A stretch of 64,000 nucleotides of DNA from Saprospiraceae bacterium (GTDB lineage Bacteria; Bacteroidota; Bacteroidia; Chitinophagales; Saprospiraceae), in NCBI GenBank assembly GCA_016717145.1, contig JADKGD010000071.1, forward strand, positions 220,148-284,147, read 5' to 3'. A model generated the notes under the pieces. That model ran no database searches, was not told where the DNA came from, and was given only the letters and a program-made list of their open reading frames with translations. This document shows, in pieces, positions 56,550 through 64,000 of the stretch. Made by a program: the position numbers and the translations under genes. Within the stretch, counting starts at the first letter, position 1. Each line of letters opens with the position of its first letter.

Positions 56550-59500
56550 TTACTTCCCACTTTCTAATATTGTTTTTATGATTTGATTACCTATTTCCGT
56601 TCTGATATTAAGTGTGTTTATGGTCTGATTTTCCCGTGTTGGATATACTCTGTTTGACAAAAAAACATAAACTAAATTGTATGCTGGATCTACCCATGTA
56701 TAAGTACCTGTGAAGCCAGAATGGCCGTAACTAAAATCAGAAGATAATCCTGGGGCATTGATAATTTTAGGGTCAAAGTCTTTCTTGTCAAAACCAATTC
56801 CTCGTCTATTTTTTTCGTCTGCAAATTGATATGACGTGAATTTTGTTACAAGAGTAGAATCTGCAAATCGCTCTCCGCCATATGTGCCTTTGTTTAGATA
56901 CATTTGCATTAGCTTTGTCAAATCATTAGCATTTCCAAATAATCCGGCATGACCAGATATTCCACCCATCATAGCAGCTCCTTCATCATCAACTCTACCA
57001 TGAATAAGACTCTGTCTGAATAAGCTATCATATTCTGTTGGTACTATGTCCCTTAAGGATATCTTTGGATTGTATACAAGTGAGTTTGCGCCTATTTTTT
57101 TGTAGGTTTCATCCAGAAATGATGTCCATGGTTTTCCAGTGATGCGATTTATAATCCCGGGGTATAAATAAAAATGCAAGTCGCTGTAAACATTTTGCTT
57201 TGCTGTCGAAATCTGATCTGATTTTTGTGTTTCGAATAAGGGAGATGCAGCAATTTGAGCCAGCATAAATTTTTGATAATCCTTCCGAAGCCAAAGATTA
57301 TCAGCAATTTGAATATCTGTAATGTTTATTTTATTTTTTGAAAATGTACCCGATTTCCAGGCAATCGTAGAGGGTTTGAATACTTTTTTCCATAAAGTAG
57401 CGTCAGCTAATAAAGAAGCCCTATAATCAATTAGTTTTGAGGATTTCTTACCGAAAAGACGTTTAAAGAAACTTGGTTTTTTGATTATAACAATAAATGA
57501 TTTTTCTAAATTTAGATCCATGGTTAAAGCTTTATCTATAGTGGCGGATGTATCGACAGCATCTTTCCAGAAAGGTATCCATGCTTTCAAGCCTGATCGG
57601 TGGGTAAGCATATCTATAAATGTTAGGCCTGCCTTATTAGTTGCCTTAAATTCAGGGCAATAATCAGCCAGGGTAGTGTCCAAATTGAATTTTCCTTCCG
57701 ACACCAATCTCATTACGGCAAGAGTACTTGATGCTATTTTGGTAATGGATGCCAGATCGTAAATATCAGTATGTTTAACTTTCCCCAATTCCGTTTCAAA
57801 AGTTGGTTTTGGTGGAAACGTGGTAGATAAGGTACTAAAATTGTCCATGGCATCATCTATGAAAACGACATTGCCCATTTGATCTACCTCCGCTGTGTCG
57901 TTACTTATATTATCTTCATATCGGTGATGTCCATAAACTTTTTGTAGTATAACTTTATTATCTTTTGCAATTACCAATTGGCATCCGGGAAATGCTTTTG
58001 ATTTCAGCCCAAGATTTACCAAAGAGTCGATACGACGTATCAATTTTACACGATCTATACCCACCAATTCAGGCACGCCGTAGGTCAATCTACCAAGTGC
58101 AGGCAAATCTACCCCTTTATTCATTCTGAAAGAATCGTTTATTGTCATTGGAAGTCGACCAATGGTAGGTATTGCTCCGAAAATGGCCTGAGCCATTGCT
58201 GATTCAGTATATTTTGTCAATTGATAAGAAATCATTAAGGTTTTGCAAATGCCCAATTCAGGGATTTTTGCCAATACAAACGGACTACCAAATAAACATA
58301 CCACAGCATTTTCTAATGATGCCATCCTGCCAATTTGTTTAATATTTTCAGGTGTCAAACCATATTTTTTGCTAGCTCTAATGTCGGTAAAATGAATTCC
58401 TATTAAAACGATATCATGATTACTAACGTCCAGAACGACCTTGTTTACCACTGAATCTCCGGCATTTTTTGGCACAAAAAAATAATCAACCGTAGTGTAA
58501 TTTTCTATCATTTTTGAAAAATCTGAAACATCGGAGCCTTCTATAGAAATAACAGCAATCTTCTTAGTAAGATCCTTAATCGGTAAAATTTTATTATCAT
58601 TCACAAGACAGGTTACACTTTTTTCAGCGAAGGAATGATTCAATGCGTCAGCTTCTATGGTGTTCAGGTCCTTCGTTAGATTTGAGATTTCTATTGGTGT
58701 ATATTTGTCAAGTCCTACCCAGGACTTAGCCATCAATATTCTTTTGACTTTTGCATTCAACATTTCCATTGGGATGCGATTTTCCTGAATAGCTGCCTTT
58801 ATGGCTTCAACGGCTATTGATACATCAAGGAAAGTCTCTAATATATCGTTTCCCGCAAGTAATGCCTCAACCATGGCCTTGCCTTTCGGAAAATTTTTGA
58901 TTGCACCCTCCATGTCCATAGCATCAGTAAAAGTCAAGCCTTCAAACTTAAGCTCTTCCCGCAATAATTTTTGTACAATATTGGACGAAAAAGTAGAGGG
59001 TAAATTGGGAATAGATTCCAGGGAAGGGATATTGAGGTGTGCCGTCATAATTCCCGAGAGTCCTTGGTTTATTAGTTGTTTGAATGGATACAATTCGATA
59101 TCCAACAATCTTATCCGATCATGTTTTATTATCGGAATATCATGGTGAGAATCTACATCGGTATCGCCATGTCCAGGAAAATGTTTAGCGGTGCAAAAAA
59201 GATGTTCACGCTGCATGCCTTTCATATACGCGAGACCCTTTTGGGCTACAGCCAATTTGTTTTCACCAAAAGACCTGAAATTTATGACGGGATTATTGGG
59301 ATTATTATTTACATCGACCACTGGCGCAAAATTAATATGAACACCTATTCTTTTACATTGTCTGGCGACTTCATGTCCCATTTTTTCTATGAGTTCATCA
59401 TTACCTTGCATGGCTCCCAAAGTAACAGCATAGGGAAAACGATCCGTACTATCTAGCCTCATTCCAATTCCCCATTCAAAGTCCTGCCCTATAAACAACG

Positions 59501-59807
59501 GTGTTTTTGAAAGCGATTGGAGCCGATTGGTGATTATGGCTTGGGTTGTCGGATTGGAAGCAAAAAATACAATCCCTCCTACCTTATATTCTAAGACCCA
59601 TTTTTCAAGATTAAGAATGTCGTGCGGTTTGCCGGAAAAATTGCCACGAGGCATAAGTAATTGACCTATTTTTTGGTCAAGAGTGAGGCTATTAAACACG
59701 GAATCCACCCATTGCTTATTATAATCTGAAAGAAAAGCAGGTTTTTGTGCCCTCAAACTAAGACTATAAAAAAAAATCATTAAAAAGAAAATAAACCTAT
59801 TTTGCAT
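56550..59807 (-). CDS. GH3 glycosidase fused to a serine beta-lactamase-like domain
   Basis: 1085 residues with a signal peptide (FFLMIFFYSLSLRAQ). Residues about 30-370 form a GH3 N-acetylglucosaminidase-type barrel: NFAPVVDVNNNPNNPVINFR, KHFPGHGDTDVDSHHDIP near residue 208 and catalytic TDAMDMEGA near 293. Residues about 390-570 are the GH3 C-terminal alpha/beta domain. From about 610 to the end is a class C beta-lactamase/DD-peptidase domain with nucleophile in ASITKIASS (SxxK, near 686). Periplasmic trimming or recycling of peptidoglycan is the inference; drug resistance is not implied. Own promoter at 59832. Confidence 0.9.
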   Translation of the reverse strand: MQNRFIFFLMIFFYSLSLRAQKPAFLSDYNKQWVDSVFNSLTLDQKIGQLLMPRGNFSGKPHDILNLEKWVLEYKVGGIVFFASNPTTQAIITNRLQSLSKTPLFIGQDFEWGIGMRLDSTDRFPYAVTLGAMQGNDELIEKMGHEVARQCKRIGVHINFAPVVDVNNNPNNPVINFRSFGENKLAVAQKGLAYMKGMQREHLFCTAKHFPGHGDTDVDSHHDIPIIKHDRIRLLDIELYPFKQLINQGLSGIMTAHLNIPSLESIPNLPSTFSSNIVQKLLREELKFEGLTFTDAMDMEGAIKNFPKGKAMVEALLAGNDILETFLDVSIAVEAIKAAIQENRIPMEMLNAKVKRILMAKSWVGLDKYTPIEISNLTKDLNTIEADALNHSFAEKSVTCLVNDNKILPIKDLTKKIAVISIEGSDVSDFSKMIENYTTVDYFFVPKNAGDSVVNKVVLDVSNHDIVLIGIHFTDIRASKKYGLTPENIKQIGRMASLENAVVCLFGSPFVLAKIPELGICKTLMISYQLTKYTESAMAQAIFGAIPTIGRLPMTINDSFRMNKGVDLPALGRLTYGVPELVGIDRVKLIRRIDSLVNLGLKSKAFPGCQLVIAKDNKVILQKVYGHHRYEDNISNDTAEVDQMGNVVFIDDAMDNFSTLSTTFPPKPTFETELGKVKHTDIYDLASITKIASSTLAVMRLVSEGKFNLDTTLADYCPEFKATNKAGLTFIDMLTHRSGLKAWIPFWKDAVDTSATIDKALTMDLNLEKSFIVIIKKPSFFKRLFGKKSSKLIDYRASLLADATLWKKVFKPSTIAWKSGTFSKNKINITDIQIADNLWLRKDYQKFMLAQIAASPLFETQKSDQISTAKQNVYSDLHFYLYPGIINRITGKPWTSFLDETYKKIGANSLVYNPKISLRDIVPTEYDSLFRQSLIHGRVDDEGAAMMGGISGHAGLFGNANDLTKLMQMYLNKGTYGGERFADSTLVTKFTSYQFADEKNRRGIGFDKKDFDPKIINAPGLSSDFSYGHSGFTGTYTWVDPAYNLVYVFLSNRVYPTRENQTINTLNIRTEIGNQIIKTILESGK

Positions 59808-59831
59808 TCCGCTTCACAGTTTAAGAAGTAG

Positions 59832-59839
59832 CAAAATTA
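59832..59839 (-). promoter_or_regulatory. -7 box of the GH3 fusion promoter
   Basis: Minus-strand TAATTTTG, 24 bases before the start codon at 59807. Confidence 0.45.
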
Positions 59840-59898
59840 CCAATTTTTTTCTTATCCTGTCTCTAGTTCACTCTCATCACATTTTTATTGATATCAAA

Positions 59899-59929
59899 TT
59901 TTGCAATTTAAACGTAAAAATTACTTTTG
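59899..59929 (+). promoter_or_regulatory. Plus-strand promoter without an adjacent gene
   Basis: TTTTG at 59899-59903, 18-base gap, TACTTTTG at 59922-59929. The first plus-strand gene starts at 60314, past the hairpin at 60107. Confidence 0.4.
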
Positions 59930-59952
59930 CTTGTTTCCGTTTTGTTACAGCA

Positions 59953-59966
59953 TTGTCCCGGGACAA
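59953..59966. repeat. GC-rich palindrome TTGTCCCGGGACAA
   Basis: Perfect 14-bp palindrome in A/T-rich surroundings. The half-site TTGTCC/GGACAA partly resembles the arms flanking the tRNA-like sequence at 60142-60164. Confidence 0.45.
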
Positions 59967-60106
59967 ACCTCCCTCCATTTAATGAAATTAATGTACTTTG
60001 ACATTTTATGCTAGTTCTGTACCTTCAGATTGTATTAATTTTGAAAATTTATATCAAACTAAATTTTACAAACCCCATCTAATACCGGCTCTAAGTACTA
60101 TAAAAA

Positions 60107-60144
60107 TAAATAACCCTTGATAATCAATTAGTTATCAAGGGTTA
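60107..60144. terminator. Hairpin with 15-bp perfect arms
   Basis: Arms AATAACCCTTGATAA / TTATCAAGGGTTATT with an 8-base loop. Its place right beside a tRNA-3'-end-like sequence read on the minus strand fits a tRNA terminator left behind at an integration site. Confidence 0.6.
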
Positions 60145-60164
60145 TTGTTGACCCACTAGGACAA
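60142..60164 (-). other. Candidate attachment site: displaced tRNA 3' end
   Basis: GTTGACCCACTAGGAC, read on the minus strand as GTCCTAGTGGGTCAAC, looks like the T-loop end, T-stem, acceptor strand GTGGGTC and discriminator of a tRNA, immediately before a terminator hairpin. The rest of the tRNA is missing; the sequence turns to CAACAAATATTT. Tyrosine-recombinase elements that insert in tRNA 3' ends leave such a fragment on one side. The flanks TTGTTG/CAACAA are also inverted repeats, as in a recombinase core site. Confidence 0.45.
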
Positions 60165-60313
60165 CAAATATTTTATATTAATTTATTTTATAATATTATA
60201 ACTCATTGATTTTCAATTATAGGAACTATTTTTATATAAAATAGCGTTAAATAATATAAAAGAAATACCGCACCTATCACCGCACCTGTAAAGTTAATAT
60301 TCCAAAATACCTT

Positions 60314-61669
60314 ATGAAGATTCAGTTTAAACTTAAAGACCAACAAAGCACTACACAAACATCTATTCGGTGTTATCTTTATTATCAGACAAAAAGGTTT
60401 GTATATTCCCTAGGGGACGACAGAAAGATAATCCCTGAATTGTGGGATGATGTACTCCAAAGGCCAATAAAAGGGAAAACTAAGGAAGATAAAGCTAAAA
60501 TTAAAGCTATACAGGATCTAAACCCTAAATCAGATATCTGGACTGAGCTTAGCAATATTGAAACAAGGATAGATAATTTAATATTGGAGATAAACACATT
60601 TTCGACAAATAAAGAATTTAATAAGCAACCACTGGTTCTTGACGAATTAAAAGATTACTTGAATGGTGTCTTTAAAAAGAAGCAAAAAGAAATAATAATT
60701 CAAAGGAAACTTAACTTTAATGAATTCGTTGAAAAATTTTTAAAAGATATCTCTTCGGGTGAAAAGACGTTTACAACCGGAAATGGAGAGAGAAAACAGT
60801 ATGCTCCATCTACAGTTGTTGCGTATAAGGCATTTAAAAAACTTTTTGATGGATATCAGCAATCATTAAGAAAACAGCTTAATTTTGAAGATATTACAAT
60901 GGATATTTACCACCATTTTATAAATTATCTCACCGCTCAGGATTTAAAAAATAATACTATAGGAAATAAAATTAAATATCTGAAAGCAATTCTATCAATG
61001 TCCTACGATGAAGGCCTGCACGATAATATTGTATTTAAAAGAAAAGAATTTAAAAAGTTTAAATCAGAAGTGGATAATATCTTCCTTACGACGCAAGAAC
61101 TTAGTAAATTATACGAGCTTGATTTATCATCTACACCAGATTTTGATAGAGTACGTGATCTTTTCCTGTGTGGTTGTTATACTGCGTTAAGATATTCAGA
61201 CTATAGTAGATTAACAGCCGACAATTTTATTTCCAGGGAAGACAAATTATTTCTAAGGATAATTACTAAGAAAAAAGATAAAAAAGTGATCGTTCCAATC
61301 AGACCTGAATTATTGAGAGTATATTGAAAAAAGTATAATTATAACTTACCAAAAGTCCATGTGAATCAAATCAATGCGGATATAAAGGAAATAGGTAAAA
61401 TAGCCGGAATTGATGAAATTGTCGAGATTAAAGAATTAAGAGGTGCCAAAACAATTATTAATAAGCTTCCCAAATATAAAAAAATAACAACACATACTGG
61501 AAGAAGAACCGGGGCAACTCTTTTATATATGGCAGGTGCTAGCCCTCTTGACATAATGAAAATTACAGGGCACACTACTGAAAAGAGCCTTCTTACTTAT
61601 ATTAAAATATCAGAAGAAGAAACAGCATCAAGGTTAATTGATAATCCTTTCTTTAGTGGCTCATTATAA
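60314..61669 (+). pseudogene. Tyrosine recombinase/integrase interrupted by one in-frame TGA
   Basis: Read through position 61325-61327 this is a single frame of 451 residues, normal for Bacteroidota integrases. Parts: N-terminal arm-binding region (IQFKLKDQQSTTQTSIRCYL), SAM-like core-binding domain (about 130-240), and catalytic domain with all residues present: Arg in CGCYTALRYSDYSRL, Lys in TKKKDKKVIVPIR, His-x-x-Arg in THTGRRTGATLLY, His in KITGHTTEKS and nucleophile Tyr in LLTYIKIS. The TGA falls between ELLRVY and KKYNYNLPK. It could be a nonsense mutation or a sequence error. About 150 bases right of the putative attachment site, transcribed away from it. Confidence 0.85.
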
Positions 61670-61710
61670 TGACGGCAAAATACAATTTTGGAACGCAGCT
61701 CATTATCATT

Positions 61711-62226
61711 TCAATGACCGGTCAATGTAAAATTATTATTGGAAAGTACAGAATATTCTGCAGAAGGTCCGAGGGTCAGACTTGATATTGTTACATTAGA
61801 ATTTACCTGCACATTTCCACTATTGATAATCACATCTGCATTTAATCCTGGTACACTATTGCAGTTCCAATTACCGGCTGTTTCCCAGTTATTGTCAACT
61901 GAACCATCCCAATAATATACAAATTGCAGTTGTATAGGTGTACTGTAGATAGTTCCTTGATTTGTTGTAACAATACACCTATATAAATAACCATACCATA
62001 CTGATGGAGCATTTGACAATATCAATGTATCAGTATTTGTGCCACTATACACTGAAGTGTTACTTATGTTTGTATAACCTGTCCATCGTTTACCTGCCAT
62101 TGATATGAAAGAATATACTGATTTCCGAGTCCTGATGAAAATCTGATTGTTTGGACATTGTATAGGTAAAATGGCATCTTTACAAATGTATCTTTGAGGA
62201 CTCCTCTAACCCAAATAAAGAATGAG
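61711..62226 (-). pseudogene. Fragment of a large cell-surface protein with an Ig-like domain
   Basis: Minus-strand remnant. From about 62226 an open stretch reads IWVRGVLKDTFVKMPFY and then ILSYQWQVNDG, the start of an Ig-like repeat; one missing base near 62085 moves it into TGYTNISNTSVYSGTNTDTL, SVWYGYLYRCIVTTNQG and WDGSVDNNWETAGNWNC, typical of long Bacteroidota adhesins. It ends abruptly (NNFTLTGH, stop at 61711) with no C-terminal sorting domain. No start codon context or signal peptide. Probably a gene fragment carried or truncated by the mobile region; convergent with the integrase. Confidence 0.6.
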
Positions 62227-62330
62227 ATACTTTTAAAAAAAGTATTGATGAAGCAAATGAAAGGATGAGAAATAACAAGGAGTTAGCCTTTAAATTTTTA
62301 AAGGCACTTTTATTTCTTAAACAAGAATAA
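62226..62330 (+). pseudogene. Truncated small protein, paralogue of the 62.4-kb gene
   Basis: An open stretch of 34 codons starting right after a stop reads DTFKKSIDEANERMRNNKEL then AFKFLKALLFLKQE. It aligns with residues of the protein at 62410-62619 (SIKEANQRMANDKNLGLTFLKS): SI.EAN.RM..(N/D)K.L...FLK. There is no start codon before the homology, so this is a 5'-truncated copy on the opposite strand. Confidence 0.45.
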
Positions 62331-62409
62331 AACGTTATGTTTTAAATGGTTAAAAAAAGAGGTTTTAATATACTAAAACCTCTTTTATATTAATTAGAGA
62401 AAACTAACC

Positions 62410-62619
62410 TCATGTAACCAATTTACCTTTGGGTGATTTAATTCTAGAAGTGTTGGTTTTAATTTTACCTTTTGGAGGAGGAATTGATTCGTTTCTTTCC
62501 ATCATTAAAATCAAGTAACTTTTTAAAAAGGTCAAACCGAGGTTTTTGTCGTTAGCCATTCTTTGATTGGCTTCTTTAATGGATTTCACGAATATATCAT
62601 TTTTAGGTTGTAAATTCAT
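62410..62619 (-). CDS. Small basic protein of a mobile-element family
   Basis: 69 residues from the ATG at 62619: MNLQPKNDIFVKSIKEANQR, a predicted helix, then a lysine/proline-rich tail (PPPKGKIKTNTSRIKSPKGK). No recognised domain. A truncated paralogue lies 80 bases away on the other strand, and a 32-bp palindrome sits 46 bases upstream of the start. Possibly DNA-binding, judged from charge only. The longer open frame to 62781 crosses the palindrome and is not needed. Confidence 0.45.
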   Translation of the reverse strand: MNLQPKNDIFVKSIKEANQRMANDKNLGLTFLKSYLILMMERNESIPPPKGKIKTNTSRIKSPKGKLVT

Positions 62620-62664
62620 GGTCTTTAATTTTGTTGAAATAATATAATTAATAAACGGATTATA

Positions 62665-62696
62665 CAATTTCTGTAAAATATATTTTACAGAAATTG
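62665..62696. repeat. 32-bp perfect palindrome
   Basis: Sixteen-base arms without spacer; the left arm is CAATTTCTGTAAAATA. It lies between the small basic protein gene (62619) and the broken sigma-like gene, in position to be an operator for the former or a transcript hairpin. Confidence 0.6.
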
Positions 62697-62829
62697 CATA
62701 AATACACTCTAAAGTTAAAGAGCCTAATAAATGATAGTTAGGGCTTCGGCCTGAATTGGTAACAGATAATAAATTTACCATTATAATTGTATTTTAAAGA
62801 TTAAAAAAATAGAATATATTAAAATTTGA

Positions 62830-63370
62830 TTAAAGTACTAATCCAATAATTTTTTCTTTATTTTTATTAATTTTCTTCCTAACCGTTCTAAGTTTATTAC
62901 CTATATTACTGTAAGGAATATTATTTTTTTCACTGATCTCTAAATAAGTTAAATTGTCAATATAAAAGTCAAAATAGACAGTTCTTTCATCAGGATCTAG
63001 GCCAGCTAGTTTACATATGCTATTACAAGCATTATATCTTCAGCACTCATTTTTCTGCTTCTGTAATAATATCTAATTTCCAAATTTCATTTGGATCAAA
63101 AGAAGTAAATTTTGATTTACTCCTTAATCTACAATAATCAATAATTTGATTTTTAATGCTAGTGAATAAGTATTTTTCGTTAGCAAATTTATCAATATCG
63201 CAATCATTATTATTAATCCTAGAAATAAATTTAAGTCTTATGTCATTCAACAAAGTTTGATATTCGTGGATATGATTGAATTCTTTTTTAAATTTATTGT
63301 AAACTGAATTAATTGAAAATACCTCTGATTTAAAAAGGGATTCTAATTTTTGAAGTAAAAATTCTTTCAT
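62830..63370 (-). pseudogene. Sigma-70-family-like factor, two single-base deletions
   Basis: Read with two frame changes the product is about 180 residues. The first frame (63370 to 63047) has a helical N-terminus and KYLFTSIKNQIIDYCRLRSK, resembling sigma region 2. Near 63045 an extra A in a five-A run and, about 18 bases on, one more base lead via MSAEDI to NACNSICKLAGLDPDERTVY and then LTYLEISEKNNIPYSNIGNK, a helix-turn-helix like sigma region 4, ending near 62830. Similarity is by eye only. Either decayed or mis-assembled. Confidence 0.45.
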
Positions 63371-63587
63371 TGAAATTAAATTTGGTCTGTTAAAAATAAA
63401 TTAAGATATATGTCTTAAAAATTAATTGCAAATAAAAATTTATTTCCTAACCCTATTTCAAAATACTCTACTATTACTATACGAATCTCAAATAAAAAAA
63501 ATGTAAAAATTTAAGTATTTTTTTTTATTTATAAAAATACATTTTATAATTAAGAAAAACGTGATGTCTTTATAAAAACACATCATC

Positions 63588-63746
63588 ATGTTGCTAGCAT
63601 TTTACTTTACAGGAATAATTGCTCATATATTAATGATCAAACATTATGGAAATGGGTTAAAGGTTAATTTTATTAATCCTTCAAATACTCTAATCAAAAC
63701 AATAATTATAATTTTATTGATTCTCCATTTACCAATGTTTATTTAG
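63588..63746 (+). CDS. Small hydrophobic protein (52 residues)
   Basis: ATG at 63588, MLLAFYFTGIIAHILMIKHY, a short polar middle (GNGLKVNFINPSN), then a second hydrophobic segment TIIIILLILHLPMFI. Two membrane helices are likely. No family recognised and no Shine-Dalgarno. Low GC means chance open frames are common here, so existence is uncertain. Confidence 0.3.
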   Translation: MLLAFYFTGIIAHILMIKHYGNGLKVNFINPSNTLIKTIIIILLILHLPMFI

Positions 63747-63778
63747 TAATATATGTATTATTGACTTAATGAATATTT

Positions 63779-64000
63779 TTATATTAGGAAACCTTTAGCT
63801 TTAAAAATTTCGCCAATATTTCTAACCCCTGAATATGAAGATTTTTTTTGATATGCTTTAATGTTTGAAATGTTAATAGTTATAAACACAGGTGAATAAA
63901 CCAAACCAGTCTTCTCTTTCCTAGATAATGAAGGATTAAGACAATTACCAGTATAGTCTGATATTGAACTAAGTCCTTTAGATACCAACGACTTAATAAC
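63779..64000 (-). CDS. C-terminal part of an unidentified gene (runs off window)
   Basis: The frame is open from the right edge and ends at 63779. The visible 73 residues include SDYTGNCLNPSLSRKEKTGL and FKAKGFLI at the end. No motif recognised. It shares strand and base composition with the small genes of the mobile region. The true start lies beyond 64000. Confidence 0.4.
   Translation of the reverse strand, partial: VIKSLVSKGLSSISDYTGNCLNPSLSRKEKTGLVYSPVFITINISNIKAYQKKSSYSGVRNIGEIFKAKGFLI

Larger units (their letters stand above)
59808..60313. other. Intergenic region between the GH3 fusion and the integrase: element boundary
   Basis: 506 bases without an open frame of note. In order: GH3 promoter (59832-59839, minus), a plus-strand promoter with nothing behind it (59899-59929), a 14-bp GC-rich palindrome (59953-59966), A/T-rich DNA, a 15-bp-arm hairpin (60107-60144) and a tRNA-3'-end-like sequence (60146-60161). 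Confidence 0.5.

Noticed and set aside
60142..60164. Intact tRNA gene
   Set aside because: Only the T-stem/acceptor end is recognisable; no anticodon or D arm follows on the minus strand.
61325..61327. TGA recoded as a sense codon
   Set aside because: TGA is used as an ordinary stop elsewhere in the window, for example at 19944-19946.
1..64000. CRISPR array or long tandem repeats
   Set aside because: No regularly spaced direct repeats were seen in any gene-free stretch.

Overview
The window is about 36% GC and looks like a chromosomal segment of a Bacteroidota bacterium, most likely of the Saprospiria/Chitinophagia side. The signs are: repeated TAnnTTTG -7 promoter boxes, almost no Shine-Dalgarno sequences, a metallopeptidase with a type IX secretion C-terminal tail, a GYDIA-type GHMP kinase, AraC regulators with membrane-embedded N-termini, GH3/beta-lactamase fusions and an inositol-lipid gene cluster. 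The family-level placement is inference.

Layout. 0-5 kb: end of nusA, infB, a TIGR02757 protein and a small haem-motif lipoprotein. 5-12.4 kb: glycyl-tRNA synthetase, an acyl-CoA dehydrogenase/phosphotransferase pair, DNA ligase LigA and an AIM24 protein. 12.5-18.6 kb: a 1230-residue multidomain lipoprotein (cytochrome c, PA14, sorbosone-dehydrogenase-like and DUF1080 parts) with an MFS transporter and an unknown membrane protein. 18.7-33.3 kb: rpsU, flavin reductase, a broken outer-membrane protein, a beta-CASP nuclease, a DoxX/GIN-domain/AraC group, a sugar-phosphate isomerase, ahcY, an ABC permease, rnhB, thioesterase, YraN, TraB/GumN and rlmB. 33.5-41 kb: a secreted M36 peptidase and purL. 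41-45.3 kb: an inositol-lipid locus (GtrA, PgpA-like phosphatase, myo-inositol-phosphate synthase, AUR1-like PAP2 enzyme, CDP-alcohol phosphotransferase). 45.4-48.7 kb: rplM-rpsI-rpsB-tsf and pyrH. 49-54.8 kb: GHMP kinase, and an SDR divergent from a tryptophan-catabolism operon (RidA, kynA, aldehyde dehydrogenase). 55-59.8 kb: oxyR, gamma-carbonic anhydrase and a GH3/beta-lactamase fusion.

From about 60.1 kb the character changes. A sequence resembling the displaced 3' end of a tRNA, with its terminator, is followed by a tyrosine recombinase (interrupted by one in-frame TGA), an adhesin fragment, two copies of a small protein family, a broken sigma-like factor and short AT-rich ORFs. I read this as the left end of an integrated element that runs past the right edge.

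A strong cross-cutting pattern is single-base indels in genes that should be intact (infB, ahcY, ino1, the M36 peptidase and others), several in homopolymers. The economical explanation is residual long-read assembly error, so frameshifted housekeeping genes are annotated here as single corrected genes. I see no rRNA, intact tRNA or CRISPR array. The less-explained pieces are a promoter/terminator pair without an ORF near 28.2 kb (possible small RNA), large perfect palindromes at 28.1 and 62.7 kb, and the element boundary at 60.1 kb.
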